From NCBI GenBank assembly GCA_049587755.1, contig JBAVEN010000016.1, forward strand, positions 1-64,000: a stretch of DNA of 64,000 nt. The letters run 5' to 3'. Below the pieces are notes generated by a model that searched no databases, was not told the DNA's origin, and saw nothing but the letters and a program-made list of their open reading frames with translations. The position numbers and the translations under genes are program-made. This stretch comes from Bog-375 sp049587755. Lineage in GTDB: Bacteria > Acidobacteriota > Terriglobia > Bryobacterales > Bryobacteraceae. This document shows, in pieces, positions 9,525 through 18,043 of the stretch (positions within the stretch are counted from its first letter, which is position 1; every line of letters begins with the position of its first letter).

Positions 9525-10239
9525 ATTTCTCTCCTTAAGCGAGATTCTTGAGCAAGGTTTTCCATTGCCTCACCCAGCAGTTGCATGGTGCTGGACGAAG
9601 CGCCTAGATTGTAGGAGGGTAATAGTCCTTTTAGTAGAGGATTACGGTAACATACCGTATTAACGCTGTAGGCTCATGCGATTACGGAGCATCATTCCGG
9701 AGCGACCGACCGAACACCCCGTCGTCCAGTGGAACGTCGCCAATGCGAGTGGCGCCCCGCAGCCAACCGTCCGTCACAGTTGGCCAGCGTTTTCTCGATA
9801 TGATCCATCATATTTTTTGACAAGCGGAGCCGCTGGACGGGATCTACCAGCCATCAGATTCAATGACGGCATCCACTCCACTTCATCCAATCATCCTGAA
9901 ACAATAACCTTCCGAAAGGATCTCTTATGGACCTTATCGCCGGCGCAGCTTGAAGATAGGTCGAGCACTAAGAGCCAGGGCGATCTGGCGATACTCAGGG
10001 CGACGTTAACTTCAACGGTACCTACACTCGCGATAACTTCGAAGGATGTGGCCTTGATGTCGTGTCCGCATCCGGTCCCGGGCGCACCAAGAGGAGCGCC
10101 AGGTATATTAGCGCGATTGCTCGCGCGTGAGATAATCGCAAATGGGCGGCCCAGCAGGCCGGAATATGTTTCGATACCGTGTTCGACAGTGGCCGATAAG
10201 TTTGGCCCGTATGCAATCCGATCATACCCAGAGAGAAGC
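9525..10239. other. Divergent intergenic region of about 0.7 kb
   Basis: Lies between the start of the Oar-like receptor (minus strand) and the likely true start of the second CRTAC1 gene. The frame of the latter stays open back to 9676, but that extension has no hydrophobic or conserved content and sits upstream of a clear signal peptide, so it is treated as noncoding. Contains the inverted repeat listed at 9643-9659. Confidence 0.5.
9643..9659. promoter_or_regulatory. Inverted repeat, possible operator
   Basis: Perfect 7 bp arms TACGGTA and TACCGTA around a 3-base spacer, in an AT-rich patch about 120 bp upstream of the receptor start. Size and place fit an operator for a dimeric regulator, but no regulator is identified. 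Confidence 0.35.
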
Positions 10240-11967
10240 GTGTATCCCACCCGGTTTCTGATTCCGGCGGGCGTAATGGTGGGGGTGTCGCTCCTCGCCG
10301 CGGCCTTTGCCGGAGCCAGCGCCGACAACTCCACGCCGCGCTTCGATGACGTCACGAAGCAGGCAGGCGTCCGCTTCGTCCACCTGAAAGGCAACCAAGG
10401 CGTCGCCAATATCATGGACGAAGCCGGGCCGGGGGTTTGCGTGTTCGACTATGACGGAGACGGCTGGCCGGACATTTACTTCGTCAGCGCGCGCGATCTT
10501 TACGGGCGCGGTCTCGAGGCGCGCAACGCTCTGTATCGGAACAATGGCGACGGCACGTTCACAGACGTTACCGAAAAGGCCGGCGTGCCGGGCACCGGCT
10601 ATGGCCTTGGCTGCACAGTCGGCGACTACGACAACGACGGCCATCCGGATCTCTACGTGATGCAGTACGGCAAGAACGTGCTGTATCACAACAACGGGAA
10701 CGGCACCTTCACCGATGTCACGGAGAAGGCCCACGTGGATGGCACAGATTTCGGCACGCGTCTGCACCTGGGCGCCACCTTTTTCGACTACGACCGCGAC
10801 GGAAAGCTCGATTTATACGTCGGCGGCTACGTGGACTTCGGCCCGGAGGTGAAGCAGACCTGTATCATCGCCGACGCGGAATCAAGCTGCCCGCCGGGTG
10901 AGTATCATGGCAGCCCGGACGTGCTCTATCACAACAACGGGGACGGCACGTTCACCAACGTTACCAAAGCCGCGAAGATCTATCAGCCCAAGGGCAAGAA
11001 TCTGTCGGTGATTGCGTCCGACTACGACAACGACGGCTGGCCCGATCTGTTTGTCGCTAACGACGGCATGGAGATTTACCTTTATCACAACAATCACGAC
11101 GGCACGTTCACCGAATCCGGACTTATGGCGGGCGTGGGATTGAACGAGGATGGCAACACCATGGCAGCGATGTGCCTGTCCGTGGGCGACTACAACAACG
11201 ACGGATTGCTGGATCTCTACGTTTCCGACTTTCAGGATGTGCCTCACCATCTGTGGCGCAATACCGGAGGCGGGGTGTTCGAGGAAGTCAGCCGCAAGGC
11301 GGGCATCGCCACCATTACCGCGCGCTTCCTGAGCTTCGGCGGCGGCTTCACCGACTTCGACAACGATGGCTGGGTGGATCTGTTCATCGCCGATGGGCAC
11401 GTCTATCAGGGCGTGGAGAATTCGACCGTGAAGGGTCACTACAAGCAGATCAATCTGCTGTTTCACAACAATCGCAATGGCACGTTTACTGACGTGACTG
11501 CGGATGCGCAGGCGCACGGGAACGGTTTTTCGGTGCCCCACCTCGGGCGTGGTGTGGCCTTTGGCGACCTGTTCAACGACGGCCACGAGGACATTGTGGT
11601 GGGGAATAACGACGACCCGCCGTCCATATTGCGAAACCGCAGCGGAGGAAGCAATCACTTCGTGAGTTTCAAGCTGGTGGGTACGCGCAGCAATCGCGAC
11701 GCGCTGGGCGCGCGCATCCGAGTGAAAGCCGGCGGCATTTCGCAGATACGTGAGATTGCCGCGGGCGGCAGCTACCTTTCGCAGAGCGATCTGCGCGCAC
11801 ACTTCGGGCTGGGGCCGAGCACGCGCATCGACAGCGTGGAAGTGAGCTGGCCGAGCGGGGCCCGGCAGGAGTTTCATAATGTCAGGGCCGATCAGTTCTA
11901 CGTGATCGAAGAGGGGAAGCCCGCGATCAGGACACAGGTAATCGCGAAACGCCCCGTGGGGAAATAA
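10240..11967 (+). CDS. Secreted CRTAC1-family protein (FG-GAP/VCBS repeats + ASPIC/UnbV)
   Basis: Paralogue of the protein at 2709. The chosen start is GTG at 10240, preceded by GAGAGA, because it opens directly on a signal peptide (YPTRFLIPAGVMVGVSLLAA...ASA); an ATG at 10276 is an alternative, and the open frame back to 9676 looks noncoding. FG-GAP blades with Dx(D/N)xDG motifs (DYDGDGWPDIYF, DYDNDGHPDLYV, DYDRDGKLDLYV, DFDNDGWVDLFI) fill about residues 40-450. An ASPIC/UnbV domain with GSNHFVSFKLVGTRSNRDALG and SVEVSWPSG closes the protein. Predicted to be exported; its binding role is unknown. Converges with the TPR gene downstream, 22 bp apart. Confidence 0.87.
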   Translation: MYPTRFLIPAGVMVGVSLLAAAFAGASADNSTPRFDDVTKQAGVRFVHLKGNQGVANIMDEAGPGVCVFDYDGDGWPDIYFVSARDLYGRGLEARNALYRNNGDGTFTDVTEKAGVPGTGYGLGCTVGDYDNDGHPDLYVMQYGKNVLYHNNGNGTFTDVTEKAHVDGTDFGTRLHLGATFFDYDRDGKLDLYVGGYVDFGPEVKQTCIIADAESSCPPGEYHGSPDVLYHNNGDGTFTNVTKAAKIYQPKGKNLSVIASDYDNDGWPDLFVANDGMEIYLYHNNHDGTFTESGLMAGVGLNEDGNTMAAMCLSVGDYNNDGLLDLYVSDFQDVPHHLWRNTGGGVFEEVSRKAGIATITARFLSFGGGFTDFDNDGWVDLFIADGHVYQGVENSTVKGHYKQINLLFHNNRNGTFTDVTADAQAHGNGFSVPHLGRGVAFGDLFNDGHEDIVVGNNDDPPSILRNRSGGSNHFVSFKLVGTRSNRDALGARIRVKAGGISQIREIAAGGSYLSQSDLRAHFGLGPSTRIDSVEVSWPSGARQEFHNVRADQFYVIEEGKPAIRTQVIAKRPVGK

Positions 11968-11989
11968 CGATAGGCATCGCCTCAACGGT

Positions 11990-13066
11990 CTACTTGTCTG
12001 GCTGCAGCTCGGGTGGGTGGCTGGTCACCTTCTGCAAATTGTCTTCGTTCTTCTGCTCGCGCAACTGGCGGACAATGGCCAACTCGGCGGCGGATTCGGC
12101 AGGTTTGCCAGCTTCTTTGTACACGCGCGCCAGGCGGAAATGGGCATCGGCTTTGGAACCGTCGAGCCGTATAGCTTCCCGGAACGCCTCAATGGCGCGG
12201 CTGTACTGTTTGGCCTGAGCGAAGACGATTCCGAGATCGAGATGCGCGATTCGAACGTTCGGGTCGATGGACAAAGCTTTGTCGAGGAGCGGCTTCGCCT
12301 TCTGAAAACCGTTGCGGCGGATCAGGACGTCGGCCAGCCAGGCCCAAGCCTGCGCGTTGGCCGGATCGTGATCCAGCTCCAGATGGAACTCGCGCTCAGC
12401 CTCGTCGTCTTTTTGCTGCGACCAGTAGATATACCCGATGGCGAAATGCACGTTGGGCTCGGCCGGCGATTTCGCGATCGCTGCCTTCAGCTCCAGGATC
12501 GCCTCCTCTGGGCGGGAGAGGGCGTCTAACGCTTCGGCCATGAGCACGTGTATGGCGACGGCATCGGGATCATGGCGCTGCAGCCACTCGAACTCCTGCA
12601 ATGATCTCTGGTAATCGGCAGACGCCAATAGGCTCTGCGCGAAGTAGTAGTGAAGCTGCGCGTTTTCCGGATCGGAGGCGAGCGCGATCTCGAGGTTCGC
12701 GGCAGCGTCCTTGAACATGCGGCTGCCGTAGTAAATCATGCCCAGCAGGGTCCGCGCCTGCATATTCTTCGGGTCGAGTTTCAGCACGGCTTGGAACGGC
12801 CCGGTCGCTTGGAGGTAACGCCCGCTCTTGAATTCGGCCAAACCGAGGTTAAGCTGGATCTGGGGAATATTCGGATCAATGGCCAGAACCTTGCGGTAGC
12901 ATACAGCCGCGGCATCGTACTGCTTCGCGTGTGAGAGCGCAAGGCCGGTGTTCGCCAGAGCGTTGATATCTTCAGGCTTCGCAGCAGGCAGGGTCTCGCA
13001 GCCACCGACCTGCGCGTGAAGGCACGCGGCTGAGACCATCAACGAGACCGCCAGGCAAATTCGCAT
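11990..13066 (-). CDS. Secreted tetratricopeptide-repeat protein
   Basis: TPR-repeat protein of about 358 residues. It begins with a signal peptide (MRICLAVSLMVSAACLHAQ) and continues with about nine 34-residue TPR units, for example DINALANTGLALSHAKQYDA and NIPQIQLNLGLAEFKSGRYL. The C-terminus is charged and ends HPPELQPDK. The frame is open up to 13144, but the ATG at 13066 with a GGGGGTG site starts exactly at the signal peptide. TPR arrays mediate protein-protein contacts; here the site of action would be periplasmic. No partner is evident beyond the neighbouring CRTAC1 gene. Confidence 0.82.
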   Translation of the reverse strand: MRICLAVSLMVSAACLHAQVGGCETLPAAKPEDINALANTGLALSHAKQYDAAAVCYRKVLAIDPNIPQIQLNLGLAEFKSGRYLQATGPFQAVLKLDPKNMQARTLLGMIYYGSRMFKDAAANLEIALASDPENAQLHYYFAQSLLASADYQRSLQEFEWLQRHDPDAVAIHVLMAEALDALSRPEEAILELKAAIAKSPAEPNVHFAIGYIYWSQQKDDEAEREFHLELDHDPANAQAWAWLADVLIRRNGFQKAKPLLDKALSIDPNVRIAHLDLGIVFAQAKQYSRAIEAFREAIRLDGSKADAHFRLARVYKEAGKPAESAAELAIVRQLREQKNEDNLQKVTSHPPELQPDK

Positions 13067-13217
13067 CGTCACCCCCTGTCCGCTACGAGCTGCCGCCGAG
13101 AGTTCCAGCGAAACGAGAGCCACCATTCTAGTCCTGTACGCCACAACCTATCACTTCCAGCATAAACCCGTGTTGACGCCTGCGGCTGCGGGGCCCGCGG
13201 CTGATAGAATCTCCGCT

Positions 13218-13586
13218 ATGGGCATCGACTGGGTGCGGCGCTATTGCCTGTTGCTGGGCGGGGTGGCGGAGGTGGTGCAGTTCGAGGAGCATCTGGCATT
13301 CCAGGCGGCGGGCAAGACATTCGCGGTGGTTCACCTGGAGCCGGGCGCCGGTAACTTTCTCACGGTCAAGGCCACTCCCGAGGAGTACACAGAGTTGATC
13401 GAGTTGCCGGGCGTGGTGCCGGCGCCTTATGCGGCGCGCAACCGCTGGGTGGGCGTCGAAACGGAAGATGCGCTGCCGGCGCAGGAAGTGAAGCGCCTGA
13501 TCGGCCGCTCCTATGACATCATCTTCGCCACGCTACCGAAAAAAACGCAGGCGAAGCTGGCCGCCGCCCACCAGCGTAAGCACTAG
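13218..13586 (+). CDS. MmcQ/YjbR-like protein
   Basis: Small (122-residue) protein of the MmcQ/YjbR fold. Typical features are the N-terminal WVRRYCLLLGGVAEVVQF segment, FAVVHLEPGAGNFLTVKATPEEY in the middle, the RNRWVGVE strand, and VKRLIGRSYDIIFATLPKK near the end. Family members have a CyaY-like fold and are often labelled DNA-binding, though the biochemical role is poorly defined. The start at 13218 is chosen over 13170 because conservation begins there. Its 3' end overlaps the 3' end of the convergent terC-like gene by 54 bp. Confidence 0.8.
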   Translation: MGIDWVRRYCLLLGGVAEVVQFEEHLAFQAAGKTFAVVHLEPGAGNFLTVKATPEEYTELIELPGVVPAPYAARNRWVGVETEDALPAQEVKRLIGRSYDIIFATLPKKTQAKLAAAHQRKH

Positions 13587-14195
13587 CACGGCGTCCACAG
13601 CGTAGCGCAGCGCGTCGGTCGGGTGCAGCCAGCGCACCATCACCGGATCGGCCAGCACCATATCGCCCGCCACCTTCCCCAGAATCGCGACGCCCACGTA
13701 GACCAGCACCGGGAAACGGTTCATCAATTTCACCAGCAGGTTGCTGGCAAATACGACGAAGGGAATGCTGAGGCAGAGTCCGAAGATAAGCAGGGCGAGG
13801 TTGCCTTTGGAAACGCCGGCGATGGCGAGGATGTTATCGACCGACATGGTGAGATCGGCCATGGTGACATACCAGACGGCCTGCCATAAGCGGCGGGCGG
13901 CGGGGACGCGGTCGGGCGGGTCGCTGGCGTCGCCGAGCACTTTCCAGGCGATCCACAGTACGAACAGGCCGCCCGCCAACTGCAGGTACTCGAGGCGTAA
14001 CGCGCGCGCCGCCAACGCGGTGAGCGTCACGCGCAGTGCCACCGCCAGCGCCGCGCCGAGGCCGAGGCCCCAGCGGCGCTGGCGCGGCGGCAGCGAGCGC
14101 ACGGCCAGGGCGATGACCAGCGCATTATCGCCCGCCAGCAGCAGGTCAATCAAAACGATGGACAGGCCGCCGAGCAGAAAGTGGATGGGATGCAT
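13533..14195 (-). CDS. TerC/YjbE-family integral membrane protein
   Basis: About 220 residues with six to seven membrane segments. Acidic intramembrane motifs typical of the TerC superfamily are present: IDLLLAGDNALVIALAV near the start and MADLTMSVDNILAIAGVSKG in the middle. Characterised relatives export manganese or are implicated in metal or tellurite resistance; which ion applies here is inference. Start is the ATG at 14195, one base after the ribF stop, so translation is probably coupled. It is the last gene of the DUF1844 - MBL - ribF - terC operon and overlaps the convergent YjbR-like gene tail to tail. Confidence 0.85.
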   Translation of the reverse strand: MHPIHFLLGGLSIVLIDLLLAGDNALVIALAVRSLPPRQRRWGLGLGAALAVALRVTLTALAARALRLEYLQLAGGLFVLWIAWKVLGDASDPPDRVPAARRLWQAVWYVTMADLTMSVDNILAIAGVSKGNLALLIFGLCLSIPFVVFASNLLVKLMNRFPVLVYVGVAILGKVAGDMVLADPVMVRWLHPTDALRYAVDAVLVLTLVGGGQLRLRFFR

Positions 14196-14196
14196 G

Positions 14197-15171
14197 CTAC
14201 CCCTGTGCCGGCGCGGGCGGACGCAGGACCAGCGCCCGCGTGCGCGCAAAGTAGCGCCGCGCGGCGGCGGTGTCGCGGAGGATGCGCGCTTTCAGCGCCT
14301 CCGGGTTGGTGAACTTGCGTTCATCGCGCACGCGCCAGAGGAACTCGACGGAAATGCGCCGCGGGGCCTCGCCTGCCAGGGGATCGAGCAGGAAGGTCTC
14401 AATCGACAATTGGTTGCTGTCGCCAAAGGTGGGCCGGTAGCCGACGTTGGTGACGGAATTCCAGGCGCGCGGCGCCTCCAGATCGTGCGTGCGGGTTACG
14501 TACACGCCGGTCCTGGGAATCAGCTCGGCGGCGGTGGAAAGATTCAAGGTGGGCACGGTCTGGCGGGAGCCGATGCCGCGGCCCGGCACGACCTCGCCTT
14601 CGAGCGTATACGGCCGCTCCAACCAGCGCGCCGCCAGCGCCACCCTCCCCGATTCCAGCAGGCCGCGAATCGCGCTGCTGCTCACCGGCCGGCCGCGGCG
14701 GGTGACGGCGGGCACGATCTCGGTTTCGAACCCCAGAAGTTCGCCAAGCTGGCGCAGCGTCTCCACGTTGCCCGCATGGTCGTGACCGAAGCGGAAATTG
14801 TCTCCCACCAGAACGGCGCGCGCACCCAGGCGGCCGGCCACGATCTGGCGCGCGAATTGTTCCGGCGTGAGCCGGGCGACGTCCGTGGTGAACGGCAGAA
14901 TCAGCGCCTGCTCGATGCCTTCGAGCGCCATCAGCGAGGCGCGCCGCTCAGGCGGCGTCATCAACCGGGGCGCACGCCGTGGCGCTACCACGCGCGCCGG
15001 ATGGGGATCGAACATCAACACGGAAGGCTTCCAGCCGCGCTCCAGGGCGATCTGTTTCAGGCGCCGCAGAATGCTCCGGTGCCCGGTGTGCACGCCATCG
15101 AAATTGCCGATGGTAAGCGCGCTGGGGCCGAAATCGGCGGGAACCTCCTCGAGGCTGCGATAGATCCTCAT
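14197..15171 (-). CDS. ribF: Bifunctional riboflavin kinase / FAD synthetase
   Basis: Makes FMN from riboflavin and ATP, then FAD from FMN and ATP. The N-terminal nucleotidyltransferase domain carries LTIGNFDGVHTGHRSIL (about 20-36), VLVGDNFRFGHDHAGN and RPVSSSAIRGLLESG. The C-terminal riboflavin-kinase domain starts at about 180 with YTLEGEVVPGRGIGSRQTVP and ends with the usual SVEFLWRVRDERKFTNPEAL region. At 324 residues it has the family length. Its ATG overlaps the stop of the upstream metallo-hydrolase by four bases, and terC follows one base after its stop, so it sits in a tightly coupled operon. Confidence 0.95.
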   Translation of the reverse strand: MRIYRSLEEVPADFGPSALTIGNFDGVHTGHRSILRRLKQIALERGWKPSVLMFDPHPARVVAPRRAPRLMTPPERRASLMALEGIEQALILPFTTDVARLTPEQFARQIVAGRLGARAVLVGDNFRFGHDHAGNVETLRQLGELLGFETEIVPAVTRRGRPVSSSAIRGLLESGRVALAARWLERPYTLEGEVVPGRGIGSRQTVPTLNLSTAAELIPRTGVYVTRTHDLEAPRAWNSVTNVGYRPTFGDSNQLSIETFLLDPLAGEAPRRISVEFLWRVRDERKFTNPEALKARILRDTAAARRYFARTRALVLRPPAPAQG

Positions 15172-15956
15172 GAGGCGCCGCCGTCGACGGTGATTTCCAG
15201 GCCGTCATAGGCCAGCCGCACGTGCGGCGGCAGCATGCTTTCCGCCTGCTCATGCGCCAGGTCGTGGCAGATATGGGTGAAGAAAGCCCGCCGCGGCCCA
15301 AGCCGTTCCACGGTCTCGAGCGAACGGGCTACAGTAGAGTGCGTGGGATGCGGCTTGTAGCGAAGCGCATCCAGAAACAGCACGTCCAGGCCGCGCAGCA
15401 TATCGAGGGAAGATTCGGGAATGGCGCTGTGATCGGTGAGGTAGGCCGCGGCGCCGAAGCGGAAACCGTAGATCGTCTGGCTGCCGTGCTGGATGGGCAC
15501 TGGCAGAAAATCGAGGCCAAACAACTCGATGGGACCTCCCTCGATCAGCCGGGGCTCGAGCTGCGCCACGTTCGATTCCTTCTTCACGCCGTCGAAAATA
15601 TACTGGAACACGCGTTGAATGGACGCCATGGTTTCCGGCGCCGCGTAAATCGGGATCCGCTCCTTCTGGCGGAAATTGAAAGGCCGCACATCGTCCAGTC
15701 CCATGATGTGATCGAAATGCGCGTGCGTGAACAGGACCGCGTCCACGCGGTCGAGGTGCGCGCGCAGAGCCTGCGCGCGGAAATCGGGAGTGGTGTCGAT
15801 GAGCACGCGGCGGTCCTGGTAGCTCACCAGCACCGAAGGGCGAAGCCGGTTGTCGCGCGGATCGGTGGAAGTGCAGACTGCGCAATGGCAGCCGAGCGTA
15901 GGGACGCCCACGCTGGTGCCCGAACCCAAGACGGTGATTTTGAGCGGCGCCGCCAT
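15168..15956 (-). CDS. Metallo-beta-lactamase-fold hydrolase (PhnP-like)
   Basis: A 262-residue MBL-fold hydrolase. The metal-binding HxHxDH motif is FTHAHFDHIMGLDD (about 96-109), with a further His in the YLTDHSAIP region and FTHICHDLAHEQ near the end. An N-terminal CxxC-type pair (GCHCAVC) is characteristic of the PhnP/RNase Z-like phosphodiesterase branch. The closest described role is cyclic phosphate diester hydrolysis, but no phn genes are nearby, so the substrate is unknown. It lies immediately after the DUF1844 gene and overlaps ribF by ATGA. Confidence 0.88.
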   Translation of the reverse strand: MAAPLKITVLGSGTSVGVPTLGCHCAVCTSTDPRDNRLRPSVLVSYQDRRVLIDTTPDFRAQALRAHLDRVDAVLFTHAHFDHIMGLDDVRPFNFRQKERIPIYAAPETMASIQRVFQYIFDGVKKESNVAQLEPRLIEGGPIELFGLDFLPVPIQHGSQTIYGFRFGAAAYLTDHSAIPESSLDMLRGLDVLFLDALRYKPHPTHSTVARSLETVERLGPRRAFFTHICHDLAHEQAESMLPPHVRLAYDGLEITVDGGAS

Positions 15957-16289
15957 TCAAGCTTTCGCCTGGGCGGCCGCTTTGGCTAGTTCCTCGGAGA
16001 CCTGCACGAAACGGAAGCGCAACTCGGTGAGGGAGTTTTCCAGCAGCCGCTGCTCCTCCAGGCTGAGATTGCCTTTGGTCTTTTCGGACACCACGCCCAT
16101 CATATCGATGGTGTGGCGGGCCAGGTCGAGCTCCGGCTTGGGCTTGTCCTCCTCACCAAACGGCATCAGCCCAAGCTGCATTTCGGCCTGCGCGCGCAGG
16201 GAAAGCACGAGAAAGGAAAAGGAGGCGGGCGGCAGCGGGATGCGAAAATCCTCCTGCGGCTGCGGGCTATTTTCGGTGTCGCTCATCAA
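15957..16289 (-). CDS. DUF1844 protein
   Basis: A 110-residue protein of the DUF1844 family. Recognisable features are the core FSFLVLSLRAQAEMQLGLMP, the acidic patch DKPKPELDLARHTIDMMGVV, and the terminal helices ending LRFRFVQVSEELAKAA. The family is common in Acidobacteriota and Deltaproteobacteria and has no assigned function. It is the first gene of the operon with the MBL hydrolase, ribF and terC; its stop directly abuts the next ATG. Two in-frame ATGs (16289 and 16286) are equally possible starts. Confidence 0.85.
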   Translation of the reverse strand: MMSDTENSPQPQEDFRIPLPPASFSFLVLSLRAQAEMQLGLMPFGEEDKPKPELDLARHTIDMMGVVSEKTKGNLSLEEQRLLENSLTELRFRFVQVSEELAKAAAQAKA

Positions 16290-16350
16290 ATGTATTTTAC
16301 CCTGGGGCTGGTGGCGGGATCACTCCGCCAGCCGCTCCGTCGCTGTCACT

Positions 16351-16385
16351 GCGCGGCCGCAACCGCTCCCTCACGGCCGCGGCTC
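16351..16385 (-). repeat. Dispersed intergenic repeat, copy 1
   Basis: Read on the minus strand it begins GAGCCGCGGCCGTGAGGGAG and continues CGGTTGCGGC. A closely similar run stands on the plus strand at 27785-27815. Both are intergenic, which suggests a genome-wide repeat family. Confidence 0.5.
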
Positions 16386-16404
16386 CAGCCTTCGCGGAGT
16401 AGTT

Positions 16405-17145
16405 TTAGCGCTGGCTCAAACCGCCATCCACGGCGAGCAATTGGCCGGTGACGAAGTTGGTTGCCTTGAGGAAATAGACCACCGCGGAGGCAACCTCGTC
16501 GGGCGTCCCGCCGCGGCCGGCGGGGGTGGCGGCGATCATGCGGCGGCCGCTCTCGTCAATGTCTTCGAAGGGGATCACGCCCGGGGCGACCGTGTTGACG
16601 GTGATCCGCGGCGCCCAGGCTTTGGCGAGCGCGCGCGTCAGCATAATGACGCCGGCCTTGGAAGCGCAGTAATGGGCGTGCTCGGCCCAGGGGCGGATGC
16701 CGCCGAGAGAGCTGATGTTCACGATGCGGCCGCCGCCGGCCGGTTGCATGATGCGCGCCGCCGCCTGGCAGCAAAAGAATACCGCCTTGAGATTGACGGA
16801 GTGGATGAAGTCCCAATCGGCTTCGGAGATTTCGAGGGGATCGAAGCGGGTGAAGCGGGCGGCGTTGTTCACCAGGCCGTCGAGGCGCCCGCACTGGCGC
16901 AGGGTTTCGGCGAACAGGCGCTCGATTTCAGCCACCGATTCCAGGTTGGCCCGCACCACGGGCGCGCCGCCGCACTCGGCCGCCGTCCGCCGGGCATCGG
17001 CCTCCGAGCCGTGGTAATGGATCACCACCCGCGCGCCTTCGCGCGCCAGCCGCAGCGCAATTCCGCGGCCGATGCGTTTGGCGGCGCCGGTCACCAGCAC
17101 CACTTTCTCGCGCAGATCCATCTCCGGGGTGGCTGTCACGGTCAT
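16405..17145 (-). CDS. Short-chain dehydrogenase/reductase (pteridine-reductase-like motif)
   Basis: A 246-residue classical SDR using NAD(P)H. The nucleotide-binding motif is VTGAAKRIGRGIA (about 18-30); its TGxxxRxG form is the variant seen in pteridine reductases/FolM rather than the usual TGxxxGIG. Also present are NNAA (93-96), the catalytic Ser145 in NISS, and Tyr159/Lys163 in HYCASKAG. The cofactor tail GQLLAVDGGLSQR ends the protein. The substrate cannot be fixed; a dihydropterin or an acyl or sugar ketone is possible. It stands alone, 115 bp from the DUF1844 gene. Confidence 0.88.
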   Translation of the reverse strand: MTVTATPEMDLREKVVLVTGAAKRIGRGIALRLAREGARVVIHYHGSEADARRTAAECGGAPVVRANLESVAEIERLFAETLRQCGRLDGLVNNAARFTRFDPLEISEADWDFIHSVNLKAVFFCCQAAARIMQPAGGGRIVNISSLGGIRPWAEHAHYCASKAGVIMLTRALAKAWAPRITVNTVAPGVIPFEDIDESGRRMIAATPAGRGGTPDEVASAVVYFLKATNFVTGQLLAVDGGLSQR

Positions 17146-17466
17146 TCTCCTGGCCCAATGGCCGGTACTGGCCAGTATACGCAGGTTACCGTCTGCCCGG
17201 CGAGCGTGGCGGGATAGGGGCTAGAGGCGTTAGAAACTGCGCGTCCCACGGTCCGGGCCGGGAGGACCTGGACCCTCGACCCGCGAACCCACCCATATGA
17301 TCCGAGGTTTCGATCTTCGATGACTCTGTTCACCCCCAGCCGCTGGTGACGCCAACGCGAGCGTGGATTCGGGCTTGAGTTCGCCTTCGACCAGGGGGAT
17401 AATACCGGTGGGTTTCTCCTCGGTGTTCGGGACCCTTTGACGATTCAGCGCGAGTGTGAGGCGAAA
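17146..17466. other. Intergenic stretch of about 0.3 kb
   Basis: Divergent region between the SDR gene and the STAS-like gene. No recognisable coding sequence, promoter pair or repeat was found. Confidence 0.5.
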
Positions 17467-17886
17467 ATGCCGGTGTCTTACAGGATTGACCAGGACAACG
17501 GAATGATTCGCACCCGGTGCGTCGGGAACGTAACCTTTGAAGAAGTGGTCGATCACTTCCGAGACCTCGAGCAAGATCCCAACTGCCCGGATCGCCTGGA
17601 CGTCCTGTTGGATCTCACCCAGACAACGTCAGTACCGTCGACCGAGCAGCTCCGTGCGGTAAGCCGCGTAATTGGCGGGATTCAAGCGACGGTTCGCTTC
17701 GACAGTTGCGCCATCGCAGCGTCTACAGACGTTCTTTTCGGTATGTCGCGAGTGTTTGAAGTTGTTGCGCGGGAGCGCTTTGGAGCAACATACGTTTTCC
17801 GGACGGTCGCTGAAGCAGAGGCATGGCTGCTTTCGCGCCGACAACGCGCTGTCAAATATGGCAACTCCAGTGAAAACTCTCCATAG
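17467..17886 (+). CDS. STAS/SpoIIAA-like small protein
   Basis: About 139 residues from the ATG at 17467; the frame is open from 17437 but similarity starts at MPVSYRID. The pattern (an N-terminal strand ending MIRTRCVGNVTFEEVVDHF, then DVLLDLTQTTSVPS, a central helix and FRTVAEAEAWL at the end) is typical of the SpoIIAA-like/STAS-like family of single-domain proteins. Members are thought to be regulatory or lipid-binding. The role is unknown; there is no operon partner. Confidence 0.6.
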   Translation: MPVSYRIDQDNGMIRTRCVGNVTFEEVVDHFRDLEQDPNCPDRLDVLLDLTQTTSVPSTEQLRAVSRVIGGIQATVRFDSCAIAASTDVLFGMSRVFEVVARERFGATYVFRTVAEAEAWLLSRRQRAVKYGNSSENSP

Positions 17887-18043
17887 CTTCGGTTGGAAAA
17901 GTGCGTCTCCAGGCTGGTTTTAGAGAAGCTTCGTCATTTGGTTTCGCGTCAAGGGGGCCCGACCGCGTAAACTTTTCAGGCCAGGCGCGATTTAGGGATT
18001 ACACGGTCCGATCCTCTTGTTATAGTCAGTTTGGGAAACCGAT

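Noticed and set aside
9676..10239. N-terminal extension of the second CRTAC1 gene
   Set aside because: No conserved or hydrophobic content; a proper signal peptide and start follow at 10240.
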